64,000 nucleotides of DNA from an uncultured Clostridia bacterium (GTDB lineage Bacteria > Bacillota > Clostridia > TANB77 > CAG-508). Both the position numbers and the translations under genes were made by a program. This document shows, piece by piece, positions 9,667-18,134 of this stretch; position 1 is the first letter of the stretch; every line of letters begins with the position of its first letter. Under the pieces are notes generated by a model. It made no database searches and had not been told where the DNA came from. It saw only the letters and a program-made list of their open reading frames with translations. Location of the stretch: the NCBI GenBank assembly GCA_947630185.1, contig CANRGT010000005.1:1-64000 (forward strand), written 5' to 3'.

Positions 9667-10974
9667 ATGCTAGAAGAAACAAAATTTAGAGAAAGGAGAA
9701 GTAAAGGAAGAATGAAAAACAACTTAGAACAAGTAAATTTTTTACAAAACCAAAAGATAATAAGAGAACGAGGAATAACCTTAATAGCTTTAGTAGTAAC
9801 AATTATAGTACTTTTAATATTAGCATCAATAAGTATTAGTGTAATATTAGGAGACAACGGATTAATAGAGATGGCAAGAGAAGCAGCAAACAAAACAAAT
9901 GAAGCAGTAGAAAAAGAGCAAGGAGACATGGCAAATATAGCAAATGACATAAAAGACTATGTAAATGGAACAACAGGGGAAAAGACTTTAGTGCAAATGT
10001 TTAAAGATGGAGAACTAAAAGTAGGAGACTATTTAAATTATGAAAAAGGAGAGCCAACAGGAGAAAAAAGTTATACAGCAAAAGCAGATAAAACGGGAAT
10101 GACAAGAGCAAATGAAGATGGAGAAGTTTTAGGCATAACTGACCAAACATTTAGTGTAGAAAATAACGATTTACACTGGAGAATATTAGGTATAGATAAA
10201 GCCACAGGAGGATTAAAATTAATATCAGGAAGACCAATAAAAAGTGATAGAGTAAAGACAGATAATGACCCATATTTTTATATGTATGGAGCGAATGCAT
10301 ATTTATACGGAGAAGAAGAATTAAATAACATAGCAGAAATATTTAAGAATGAATATGCACAAGAAGTAAGAAGTGTAACAATGGAAGATATAAATGAAGC
10401 AGTAGGAATAAAAAAAGAAGATATAACGAGAGTAAATTTAAATGCTACGTATGGTGGTAGACAATATGGTGAATCATATTCATTTAACGGTCAATATACA
10501 CCACAGTCTTGGTTAAATAATCAAACAAAAACAACTGTATCAGGAGAAGTAGATGGATATTATTATTCAATAAATGATACAGAAGATCCAACAGTAAAAG
10601 TAAATAACAAAACCTTATCTGATATGTTATTTGACAATGTGGAATATACTGAGACTGGGGTTATTGGTGCTATATACTGGCTTGCTTCGCGTGGGGTTTA
10701 CGCGGACTCGGACAATGCTGGCTTTGGCATAGGTTCGGTGGACACGGACGAGGGCATTACTGGCGCAGGTACTTACTACATGTTCGATTCCCATAGTGGC
10801 CATGGGTACTGCTACGGCTGTGCAGTGCGCCCCGTAGTTATTCTGAAATCTGATCTCACAGCAAAAGATTTGCAAAAAACAGATTCGATTGAAGAAGAAA
10901 GATGGGAATATGGAGAACCTGAACCAGAACCAACACCAACAGCAACAGCAACACCGACGAGGAGTCCTATGTGA
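9667..10974 (+). CDS. Type IV pilin-like surface protein with a variable lectin-like C-terminal segment
   Basis: 435 residues from ATG 9667, chosen because AAGGAGGT lies at 9653-9660. The N-terminus has a class III (prepilin peptidase) signal: basic leader ending RERG, then ITLIALVVTIIVLLILASIS. The usual Glu at +5 is missing (Ala), so it may be a pseudopilin or a surface protein using this route. The C-terminal domain contains YWLASRG (about 337-343), a G+C-rich stretch of Gly, Asp, Tyr and Cys codons, then AVRPVVIL (about 386-393), a pattern seen in formylglycine-enzyme/C-type-lectin-like folds. It ends in a Glu-Pro then Pro-Thr tail. Ligand unknown. The 10681-10850 stretch differs strikingly in base composition from its flanks. 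Confidence 0.75.
   Translation: MLEETKFRERRSKGRMKNNLEQVNFLQNQKIIRERGITLIALVVTIIVLLILASISISVILGDNGLIEMAREAANKTNEAVEKEQGDMANIANDIKDYVNGTTGEKTLVQMFKDGELKVGDYLNYEKGEPTGEKSYTAKADKTGMTRANEDGEVLGITDQTFSVENNDLHWRILGIDKATGGLKLISGRPIKSDRVKTDNDPYFYMYGANAYLYGEEELNNIAEIFKNEYAQEVRSVTMEDINEAVGIKKEDITRVNLNATYGGRQYGESYSFNGQYTPQSWLNNQTKTTVSGEVDGYYYSINDTEDPTVKVNNKTLSDMLFDNVEYTETGVIGAIYWLASRGVYADSDNAGFGIGSVDTDEGITGAGTYYMFDSHSGHGYCYGCAVRPVVILKSDLTAKDLQKTDSIEEERWEYGEPEPEPTPTATATPTRSPM
10681..10850 (+). other. Candidate variable region in the pilin-like gene
   Basis: By direct count 10681-10800 is 67/120 G+C, while flanking coding sequence is about 30%. Codons here end mostly in C, T or G (GAC, GGC, TAC, GGT), unlike the A-ending codons elsewhere in the gene. 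The segment ends at GCAGTGCGCCCCGTAGTT (AVRPVV). This is the composition and position expected of a diversity-generating retroelement target. No template copy or reverse transcriptase is visible in this window. Confidence 0.5.
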
Positions 10975-11000
10975 TTTCAAAGATAAAAAAGTAAATAATA

Positions 11001-11081
11001 TTCCAAGAAGGCCTTAGTCTTTCTTGGAAAAAACATATTATTAAAAAGCAATATTTTTGCACAAAAATATTGCTTTTTTTC
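11001..11081 (+). terminator. Two consecutive terminator hairpins after the pilin-like gene
   Basis: TTCCAAGAA (11001-11009) pairs with TTCTTGGAA (11021-11029). A second stem, AAAAAGCAATATTTTT (about 11043-11058) with AAAAATATTGCTTTTTTT, ends in a T run. Confidence 0.75.
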
Positions 11082-11093
11082 TATGTAAAACAA

Positions 11094-11122
11094 TTTACTT
11101 TTTTGCCGAAAAATGATATAAA
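11094..11122 (+). promoter_or_regulatory. Candidate promoter upstream of smc
   Basis: A TTTACT-like -35 near 11095 and TATAAA about 17 bp downstream, ahead of palindromic repeat copy D and smc. Moderate match to consensus only. Confidence 0.35.
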
Positions 11123-11144
11123 GTACATAGTCATTTAAATATAA

Positions 11145-11250
11145 CTAAAAATATTATGTTTTTTGCACCTTGCTGTCGCAACATAAAGTTGCTCCAAACG
11201 CGCTTCGCTTAGGACGCTTAAGCGGTGCTTGCAAAACATAATATTTTTAG
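11145..11250 (-). repeat. Palindromic intergenic repeat, copy D (short, 106 bp)
   Basis: Perfect 16-bp ends CTAAAAATATTATGTT (11145-11160) and AACATAATATTTTTAG (11235-11250). The interior has GCACCTTGCTGTCGCAAC, GTTGCTCCAAACGCGCTTCGC and GCGGTGC, the reverse orientation of copy A, but lacks the inner AATAAATTG hairpin. Its outer arms differ from those of copies A-C although they pair perfectly with each other. Confidence 0.8.
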
Positions 11251-11289
11251 CAAAATTAAAGAATACAAATAACGAGATAGGTGGAAAAA

Positions 11290-14200
11290 ATGTATTTAAA
11301 AAGAATTGAACTACAAGGTTTTAAATCTTTTGCAGATAAAACTATATTAGAGTGCAAAGAGGGAATTACATCAGTTATTGGTCCAAATGGTTCTGGAAAA
11401 AGCAATATTTCAGATGCAATCCGTTGGGTACTTGGTGAGCAAAGCTTAAAGTTACTTAGATGTTCTAAATCAGAGGACATTATTTTTGCTGGAACGCAAG
11501 CAAGAAAATCACTAGGCTTTGCAGAGGTTTCACTTGTTATAGATAACACAGATGGAAAACTTCCTATTGAATATTCAGAAGTAACAGTTACAAGAAAAGT
11601 GTATAGAAGCGGAGAAACAGCATATTTAATAAATAAAACTCCATGCCGTTTAAAAGATGTTGTAGAACTATTTATGGATACAGGAATTGGTAGAGATGGT
11701 TACAGCATTATTGGGCAGGGTAAAATTGATGAAATTTTAAGTAATAAATCTGAAGATAGAAGGCACATTTTTGAGGAGGCAGCAGGAATTGTAAAATATA
11801 GAACTAGAAAAATGGAATCAGAGAAAAAGCTTGAGCAAACAAAACTAAATTTACTTCGTATAAATGATATTTTATCAGAAATAGAAAGTAGTATTGAGCC
11901 TTTAAAATTACAGTCAGATAAAGCAAAAGAGTTTTTAAATTTAAGAGAAGAACTAAAAAACATTGAAGTAGGTCTTTTTGTATATAACATTGGGGTATAT
12001 AAAGAAAAGTTAGCTGAGCTTTTAAAAGACGAAGAAATTATGAATTCTCAAAAAGCAGATGAAGATTCTAAAATGGAAGGCTTGCAAGCTAGAAAAGAAG
12101 CACTAAGGCTAGAAGTGGAAAATATAACTACTCAAGTTGAAGAAATGCAAAATATTGGCTTTGGTAGCACAAACAAAATAGAAAAAATAAATTCTGAAAT
12201 AGGAATTAGCAAGGAAAGAATACAAAATAACCAAACTAATAAAGAAAGATTAGAAAAAGAAATAGAAGAAGTAAATGTTAGAATTACTGAACTACAAGAA
12301 GAGCAAAAGCAAAAAGTAGAAAAGAAAACATCTTTAAGTGCAAATAAAGAGAGATTTCAAAAGGATTTAGCAGAAAAAGAAGCAGAGCTTTTAGAGCTTA
12401 CACAAAAATTATCTACTAAAGAGCTAGAAATAGAAGCTAAGAAGCAAAAAATAGAGCAAAATACAGACTTAAAGTATCAATTAGCAGGTGAAATAAATGC
12501 AATAGATACAAATTCAGAAAACTTAGAAAAAAGAAAGAAGCAAGTTAAAAATGAAATAGATTCTGTAATTTCTGAGTTAGATTTAAGTAGAGGCAATAAA
12601 CAAGAACTTTCAAAAGGATTTTATGAGCTTGAAGGAAAAAGAAATTCCTCAGCATCAACCTTAGAAAAGGCAAATAAAACAAAAGAAGAAAACATGGCTA
12701 AGTTAAAGCAATATGAAGAAGAAATAAATAAACTTACATATACACAAAGAATGAAAATGTCAAGACGCCAGTTTTTAATAGAAACAGAAAAGGAAAAAGA
12801 AGGCTATCATAAAACTGTAAAAGAATTACTTATTGCTTGCGAAAGAAATGGTGGCTTAAAGCAAGGAATGCACGGCGTTTTAGCAAATTTAATCTCAGTA
12901 GATAAAGAATATGAGCTTGCAATAGAAATGTGCTTAGGGCAAAGCCTTCAAAACATTGTAACACAAACAGAGCAAGATGCTAAAAAATTGATTGAATATT
13001 TAAGACAAAATAATTTAGGTAGAGCATCATTTTTGCCAATAGCATCAGTACAAGGCAAAAAGCTAGATAGATTAACTAAAATAGATGGTGTTATTGGAAT
13101 CGCATCGGACTTAGTAACAGCTGATAAAAAATACGAGCAGATTATTTTAAGCTTATTAGGTAGAACTGTTGTAGTAAAAGATATGGACACAGCAATAACA
13201 CTTGCTAAAAAAGATAAATATTCTTTTAGAATAGTTACTTTGCAGGGAGATATAATAAGTCCTAGTGGCTCTATTTCAGGTGGTAGTGTAGCAAATAAAA
13301 CTGTAAATATTTTAGGAAGAAGCAGAGAAATAGAAGAACTAGAAAAAGAACTTAAAAAGTTAGAAAAGGAAATTTCTCAAAAAACAGAAGAAAAGGAAGA
13401 ATATGCTTCATCTATTAGTAATATTATCGAAGAAACAGCAAAGCTAGAAAAAGAATTACAAGAAATAGATATTGTTTATGCTACAGAAAAGCAAAAAATG
13501 GTATCACTAGAGGAATCAATTAGCAAACTAGAAGAAAGATTAAAAAAGCTAAGAGAAGAGCAAGTATCAATAGATAAGCAAAAGGAAGATGGAATAAAAG
13601 AAAAAGAAGAAAAGAATAATCAAATAGAAAGCTTATCACAAGAAATAGAAGAATTAAACAAAGTTGTTGAGCAATTTGCATTAGAAAATAAGGACAAGCA
13701 AACATATATAGACAATTTAAATATGGACATTACAAACCTTAAAATTTCAGTTGGTTCATTTGATGAAAGCGAAAGTTCAATTGATGAAATGGTAGAAAGA
13801 ATAAATACAGATATTCAAAATCAGCAAAATAGCATAGAAGTAAAGAAACAAACCATTGCATCAGTAGAAGAAGAGAACCAAAAATTACAAGAAGCAATTG
13901 TAAATTTTGAAAAACAAATAGAAGAAATAAAGCAAGAGGTTGCAAATAGTTCTAGCAAAATAGAAAGCTTAAAGCAAGAAAGAGTTTCTAAAAATGAAGA
14001 ACTAGCAAAAGTAGAAGAAGGAATATCAAATGAATTTTCTACATTAGAAACATTAAAAGAGGGCTTAGTTAAATTAGATGTTAAGAAAACAAAATTAGAG
14101 CAAGACTTAAGCTCTGTCACAGAACAACTTTGGAACGAATATGAATTAACACCAAACAACACAGAAGACTATGAAAAACCAGCAAATGTAGCACAGGCGC

Positions 14201-14835
14201 AAAAAGAAGTAAACAAATTAAGAAACAAAATAAAAGACCTAGGAAGCATAAACATTGACTCAATAGAAGAGTACAAAAAAACCAAAGAAAGATACGACTT
14301 TATGGCAGAGCAACGTTTAGACTTAGAAAATACAGCAGCTAAGTTAAGAAAAGTAATTTCTGAGATGACAGAAACAATGAAAAAGCAATTTAAAGAAAGA
14401 TTTGAGCAAATCAACAAAAACTTTAGTGAAGTATTTAAGGAGTTATTTGGTGGAGGAAAGGCAGAATTAATACTAGAGAATGAAGAAGAACTTTTAGAGT
14501 GTGGAATAGATATTCATGTACAACCACCAGGAAAGAAGCTTCAAAACATGATGCTATTATCAGGTGGAGAAAGGGCATTTACAGCAATTGCACTATTATT
14601 TGCAATTTTACGAATTAACCCAGCACCATTCTGCATATTAGACGAAATAGAAGCGGCACTTGATGATGTTAACGTATATCGTTTTGCAGAATACTTAAAG
14701 AAATTCTGCAAAGATACACAATTCTTAATAATTACACATAGAAAAGGAACAATGGAGGTAGCACAGACTGTATATGGTGTAACTATGGAGGAAAATGGTA
14801 TTAGTAAATTATTATCGTTAAAACTTAAAAGTTAA
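11290..14835 (+). CDS. smc: Chromosome segregation ATPase SMC
   Basis: 1181 residues, normal for bacterial SMC. The N-terminal ABC half has Walker A GPNGSGKSN near 30-40. Two long coiled coils flank a hinge (about 505-665, around the GVLANLI and IVTLQGDIISPSGSISGG segments). The C-terminal half has the ABC signature LLSGGERAFTAIAL and Walker B FCILDEIEAALDD. With ScpA/ScpB it organises and segregates the chromosome. I start at ATG 11290, with AGGTGG 6 nt upstream, rather than the GTG at 11281 inside that RBS. The usual neighbours rnc and ftsY are not adjacent. Confidence 0.96.
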   Translation: MYLKRIELQGFKSFADKTILECKEGITSVIGPNGSGKSNISDAIRWVLGEQSLKLLRCSKSEDIIFAGTQARKSLGFAEVSLVIDNTDGKLPIEYSEVTVTRKVYRSGETAYLINKTPCRLKDVVELFMDTGIGRDGYSIIGQGKIDEILSNKSEDRRHIFEEAAGIVKYRTRKMESEKKLEQTKLNLLRINDILSEIESSIEPLKLQSDKAKEFLNLREELKNIEVGLFVYNIGVYKEKLAELLKDEEIMNSQKADEDSKMEGLQARKEALRLEVENITTQVEEMQNIGFGSTNKIEKINSEIGISKERIQNNQTNKERLEKEIEEVNVRITELQEEQKQKVEKKTSLSANKERFQKDLAEKEAELLELTQKLSTKELEIEAKKQKIEQNTDLKYQLAGEINAIDTNSENLEKRKKQVKNEIDSVISELDLSRGNKQELSKGFYELEGKRNSSASTLEKANKTKEENMAKLKQYEEEINKLTYTQRMKMSRRQFLIETEKEKEGYHKTVKELLIACERNGGLKQGMHGVLANLISVDKEYELAIEMCLGQSLQNIVTQTEQDAKKLIEYLRQNNLGRASFLPIASVQGKKLDRLTKIDGVIGIASDLVTADKKYEQIILSLLGRTVVVKDMDTAITLAKKDKYSFRIVTLQGDIISPSGSISGGSVANKTVNILGRSREIEELEKELKKLEKEISQKTEEKEEYASSISNIIEETAKLEKELQEIDIVYATEKQKMVSLEESISKLEERLKKLREEQVSIDKQKEDGIKEKEEKNNQIESLSQEIEELNKVVEQFALENKDKQTYIDNLNMDITNLKISVGSFDESESSIDEMVERINTDIQNQQNSIEVKKQTIASVEEENQKLQEAIVNFEKQIEEIKQEVANSSSKIESLKQERVSKNEELAKVEEGISNEFSTLETLKEGLVKLDVKKTKLEQDLSSVTEQLWNEYELTPNNTEDYEKPANVAQAQKEVNKLRNKIKDLGSINIDSIEEYKKTKERYDFMAEQRLDLENTAAKLRKVISEMTETMKKQFKERFEQINKNFSEVFKELFGGGKAELILENEEELLECGIDIHVQPPGKKLQNMMLLSGGERAFTAIALLFAILRINPAPFCILDEIEAALDDVNVYRFAEYLKKFCKDTQFLIITHRKGTMEVAQTVYGVTMEENGISKLLSLKLKS

Positions 14836-14899
14836 ATCAAAGGAATTTAGGTTTTAAGAAAGTAATAATTAGTGTTTGAAAACTTGTACATAAAATAAT

Positions 14900-14940
14900 A
14901 AAAAGGTTATAGTTATTAAAAAAACTATGACCTTTTCAAT
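14900..14940. terminator. Bidirectional terminator between smc and the MurE-like gene
   Basis: AAAAGGTTATAGTT (14901-14914) pairs with AACTATGACCTTTT (about 14923-14936) with one mismatch; A and T runs flank it on both sides. It serves two convergent genes. Confidence 0.7.
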
Positions 14941-15020
14941 TTTTGAGTAATACTTTTTATGAGTAATACTTCTATGAATAATAATTCTTATAAATAATAT
15001 TCTTGTGAATAATGTTTAAA

Positions 15021-16550
15021 TTACGAAATCTTTTTATTATACTCTTCCAAAGCTTCGGTAGCATATTCGGTATCTGTAAGACAAGGAAGATACTGCTTTC
15101 CATATTTTTGTCTAGTTTCATTTCCTTTTCCAGTAATTAAAATTACACTATTAGGATTTTCTAAAATAGCTTCTTTAATAGCTTCTCCACGGTCAGCAAC
15201 TATTTTATAATCTCCTGGGCCTTTCTTTATATATTCAGCAATTTCCCTGCAAATATCAACTGTTTCCTCAGGGCCTGGGTCCTCAGCAGTTAAATAGCTA
15301 ATTGCTGAATGAATACCTGCTAAAGTACCTAAATCCCTTCTACGAAGTTGGGCTTTACCACCAGGGCAACCAAAAACAGTTACAATTTTTTTATCAGGAT
15401 ATTCTTGTTTAGTTGATTCATATAACTTTTGAAAACTTAGTTTATTATGAGCATAATCAACAATAACAATAATACTACCATCTTTACTTACATGAGATTC
15501 CATTCTACCACTTGCCCTTGCAACCTTTAAGCCATTATAAATATTAGAATATGGAATATCTAATGCAATTGCTATTGAAATAGCAGCTAAAGCATTTTCA
15601 ACATTAAATAATCCAGGCATTGTAAGCATAAAGTCTTTTTCAAAGTCAGGTGCTTTTACGCAAAACGAAATAGCATTATGGCCTTGCTTTTGAATGTTAT
15701 AAGCATAAACGTCAGCATTAGGGTCTTTTTGACTAAATGTAATTACTTTTTTAGCTTTTTTACTATGTTCTAAAATAACATCAGAAAAGTCAGAATCCAA
15801 ATTGACACAAGCTATTTCTGTTTGATCAAATAGTTTTAATTTACATTCAAAATAGTTTTCAAAAGTAGGGTGCTCTATGGTACTTATATGATCCTCAGAA
15901 ATATTTAAAAACACACCAACTTTATACATAATATCATGAACTCTGTGAAGCATTAAAGCTTGACTGCTAACTTCCATAACCAAATTTTTAATATTACAGT
16001 CAACACTATTACGTATATGATATTGAATATCAATAGACTCAGGACAAGTAATTAGTGATTCTTTTAAAGATTTGCCGTCATAAGTGTCAATAGACGAAAT
16101 TATAGAAGTATCAGGAAGCCCATTCTCTTTCATGTAATCATCTAAAATACTTTTTATATAATAAGCAGTTGTAGACTTACCTTTTGTACCAGTAATCCCA
16201 ATCATATTAAGCTTTTCAGCAGGGTAATCATAATACATGCAAGAAATACAAGCTAAGCTCTTACGAATATCATTTACAACTATGTGTGGAAAATCTGGTT
16301 TAGTTACATTCTCTTTTTCAGCTACGTACAAAATAGCACCATTCTGAATAGCTTCCTCTAAATATGAAGGTTTATAATTTAAACCTTTACAAATGTATAA
16401 AGTATTATTTGTAACTTCTTTAGAATTATGAGTTACTCTCTCTATCAATGTATTTTCTATATTTGATATATCGATATTATCTGGAACACATTCTATTAAA
16501 TTTTCTTTCTCTAAAGCAGAAATATATTCTTTTAAAGTATATTGTTTCAT
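15021..16550 (-). CDS. MurE-like UDP-N-acetylmuramyl peptide ligase, atypical substrate motif
   Basis: 509 residues from ATG at 16548-16550; CCTCCT on the plus strand (GGAGG on the gene strand) is 7 nt upstream, so the longer upstream frame is not used. Mur ligase signatures: GITGTKGKSTTAYY ATP site, a SSQAL/HRV segment, DYAHNKLSF and GKGNET. The C-terminal domain reads TAEDPGPEE where the canonical MurE at 57226 has TSDNPRSEK, the motif linked to meso-DAP choice. It may therefore add a different amino acid or act on another muramyl peptide. It stands alone, away from the dcw cluster. EC number left open. Confidence 0.8.
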   Translation of the reverse strand: MKQYTLKEYISALEKENLIECVPDNIDISNIENTLIERVTHNSKEVTNNTLYICKGLNYKPSYLEEAIQNGAILYVAEKENVTKPDFPHIVVNDIRKSLACISCMYYDYPAEKLNMIGITGTKGKSTTAYYIKSILDDYMKENGLPDTSIISSIDTYDGKSLKESLITCPESIDIQYHIRNSVDCNIKNLVMEVSSQALMLHRVHDIMYKVGVFLNISEDHISTIEHPTFENYFECKLKLFDQTEIACVNLDSDFSDVILEHSKKAKKVITFSQKDPNADVYAYNIQKQGHNAISFCVKAPDFEKDFMLTMPGLFNVENALAAISIAIALDIPYSNIYNGLKVARASGRMESHVSKDGSIIVIVDYAHNKLSFQKLYESTKQEYPDKKIVTVFGCPGGKAQLRRRDLGTLAGIHSAISYLTAEDPGPEETVDICREIAEYIKKGPGDYKIVADRGEAIKEAILENPNSVILITGKGNETRQKYGKQYLPCLTDTEYATEALEEYNKKIS

Positions 16551-16992
16551 TACTTCTCCTCCTGAATATTCAATCATATAAGTATTTTACACTAATTATA
16601 AATTGAATATACATCATAACATGTTATTTATTCTCATTTCCTATGTTGTATACTATATAACATTTGTTTGTAAAAATCAAGCGAACATACCTACATTATT
16701 TTATATTTTTTACTTGGTTGACAAAAAATGTAAAAATATGTCGAAATGTTTTTCTTGCAATTTAGTAAAAAAGCTAATATAATGTTTTCACAATATATTT
16801 CTAGCCGAAAGGCATTAATAAAAAAGTTTTAATTCAAATACAATTTTATCTAAGACATTTTTAATATATCTCTTAAAATTTCCATGATAATAAATTATTA
16901 AGAAAAGACAATTTATAATATATATTTATGTAATTTATGAACTAATGCTTTTTGTCTAGTAATATAAAATTTAAATTATTGGAGGAAAGCGT
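16551..16992. other. Intergenic region with rpn promoter and long leader
   Basis: No gene is visible. It holds the start region of the minus-strand MurE-like gene and, from about 16727, a block shared with the region upstream of the second Rpn gene (ATGTCGAAA...TTGCAAT), followed by a roughly 200-nt untranslated leader to the Rpn gene at 16993. Confidence 0.5.
16755..16783 (+). promoter_or_regulatory. Candidate promoter of the first rpn gene
   Basis: TTGCAA (16755-16760), 17-bp spacer, TATAAT (16778-16783). The 30 bp before it are nearly the same as those before the second rpn gene (62830-62868). Confidence 0.65.
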
Positions 16993-17901
16993 ATGATATC
17001 AAAAAGATTAGAACAAGAAGAATTAGAACAAGGAGCAATATTACAGCCGAAAAATGATGTAGTATTTCAAGCTTTGTTTACACGAGGAAAAGAAACTATA
17101 ACAAAAGCATTTTTAGAGGATGTACTAAAGATAAAAATACATAAACTAGATTTAGACAAAAGTAAAGACTTATTAAATGATAATAAGATAGACAAAAACG
17201 GAAGATTAGATTTAAGAGCAATAATAAACGACAATGTAGAATGTGATATAGAAATACAATTAGAACCGCATGAAAAAGTGTTGGAGAGGTTTTTATATTA
17301 TTGGTCAAAAATGTACACAGCAAATGTACAAGTAGGGCATAAGTATAAAGAATTAAGAAAAACAATAAGTATAATAATAGTAGATAAGGAAATAAATGAG
17401 TTAAAAGATATAAAGAAAGCGCATACAACATGGCACATACGAGAAGATGAATATAAAGAAAATGTGTTGACTCAGTATTTACAGTTTGATATAATAGAAA
17501 TTAGAAAAGCCATTGAGGAATACAAGAAAAATAAAGACGACGAAGTATTACAATGGATGATGTTCTTTGAAAATCCAGAAGATGCGGAGGTAAAAAGAAT
17601 AATGGAAAATAATGAAGATATAAAAGAAGCGAAAGAAGAGTTAGATGAAATAAGTAGAAATGATATATTAAGAAGAATGGCATTAAAAGCAGAAATAGAG
17701 AGAATGGACCAAGAACAAAGAATGTATGAAGCAAGAAGAGATGGCAGAAAAGAAGGCAAGAAGGAAGGAATAAAAGAAGGTAAAAGAGAAGCAAATCTAG
17801 AAACAGCAAAGAAGTTATTAGACGAAAAAATTGACATAGATATTATTATAAAAGCAACAGGACTAACTAAAGAAGAAATATTAAATATAAATAAAAAGTA
17901 A
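16993..17901 (+). CDS. Rpn family PD-(D/E)XK nuclease (transposase-like)
   Basis: 302 residues. The start of the PD-(D/E)XK transposase-family domain is NDVVFQALFTRG; the catalytic core is RLDLRAIINDN followed by CDIEIQL (Asp, then Glu-X-Gln, near 75-90). The C-terminal third is charged, with the KEG/REG-rich tail EGKKEGIKEGKREA and a final LETAKKLL...TGLTKEEI helix region typical of Rpn proteins. Known relatives promote RecA-independent recombination as DNA endonucleases; activity here is inferred. The second copy at 63177 has the same architecture but a damaged tail. RBS TGGAGGAAAG before ATG. Confidence 0.85.
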   Translation: MISKRLEQEELEQGAILQPKNDVVFQALFTRGKETITKAFLEDVLKIKIHKLDLDKSKDLLNDNKIDKNGRLDLRAIINDNVECDIEIQLEPHEKVLERFLYYWSKMYTANVQVGHKYKELRKTISIIIVDKEINELKDIKKAHTTWHIREDEYKENVLTQYLQFDIIEIRKAIEEYKKNKDDEVLQWMMFFENPEDAEVKRIMENNEDIKEAKEELDEISRNDILRRMALKAEIERMDQEQRMYEARRDGRKEGKKEGIKEGKREANLETAKKLLDEKIDIDIIIKATGLTKEEILNINKK

Positions 17902-17920
17902 TAATATAAAATTATATAGA

Positions 17921-17962
17921 ATAGACTACTTAAATTACATATTTTAAGTAGTCTTTTTTTTG
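17921..17962 (+). terminator. Terminator after the first rpn gene
   Basis: AGACTACTTAAA (17923-17934) pairs with TTTAAGTAGTCT, followed by eight T. Confidence 0.85.
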
Positions 17963-18134
17963 TATGATTAAATTTAACTTAATAAATAAAGTAATAAAAT
18001 AAAAAAACTAAACATAACTTGCAGACAAGCATCATATAATTGTAATAGCTTATTTCGAAAAAGCAATAAACATAAAGACTTTAAATTATACTTAAAGAAG
18101 AGAATTACTAAAAAAGCAAAGGAGGAAAATAAAA

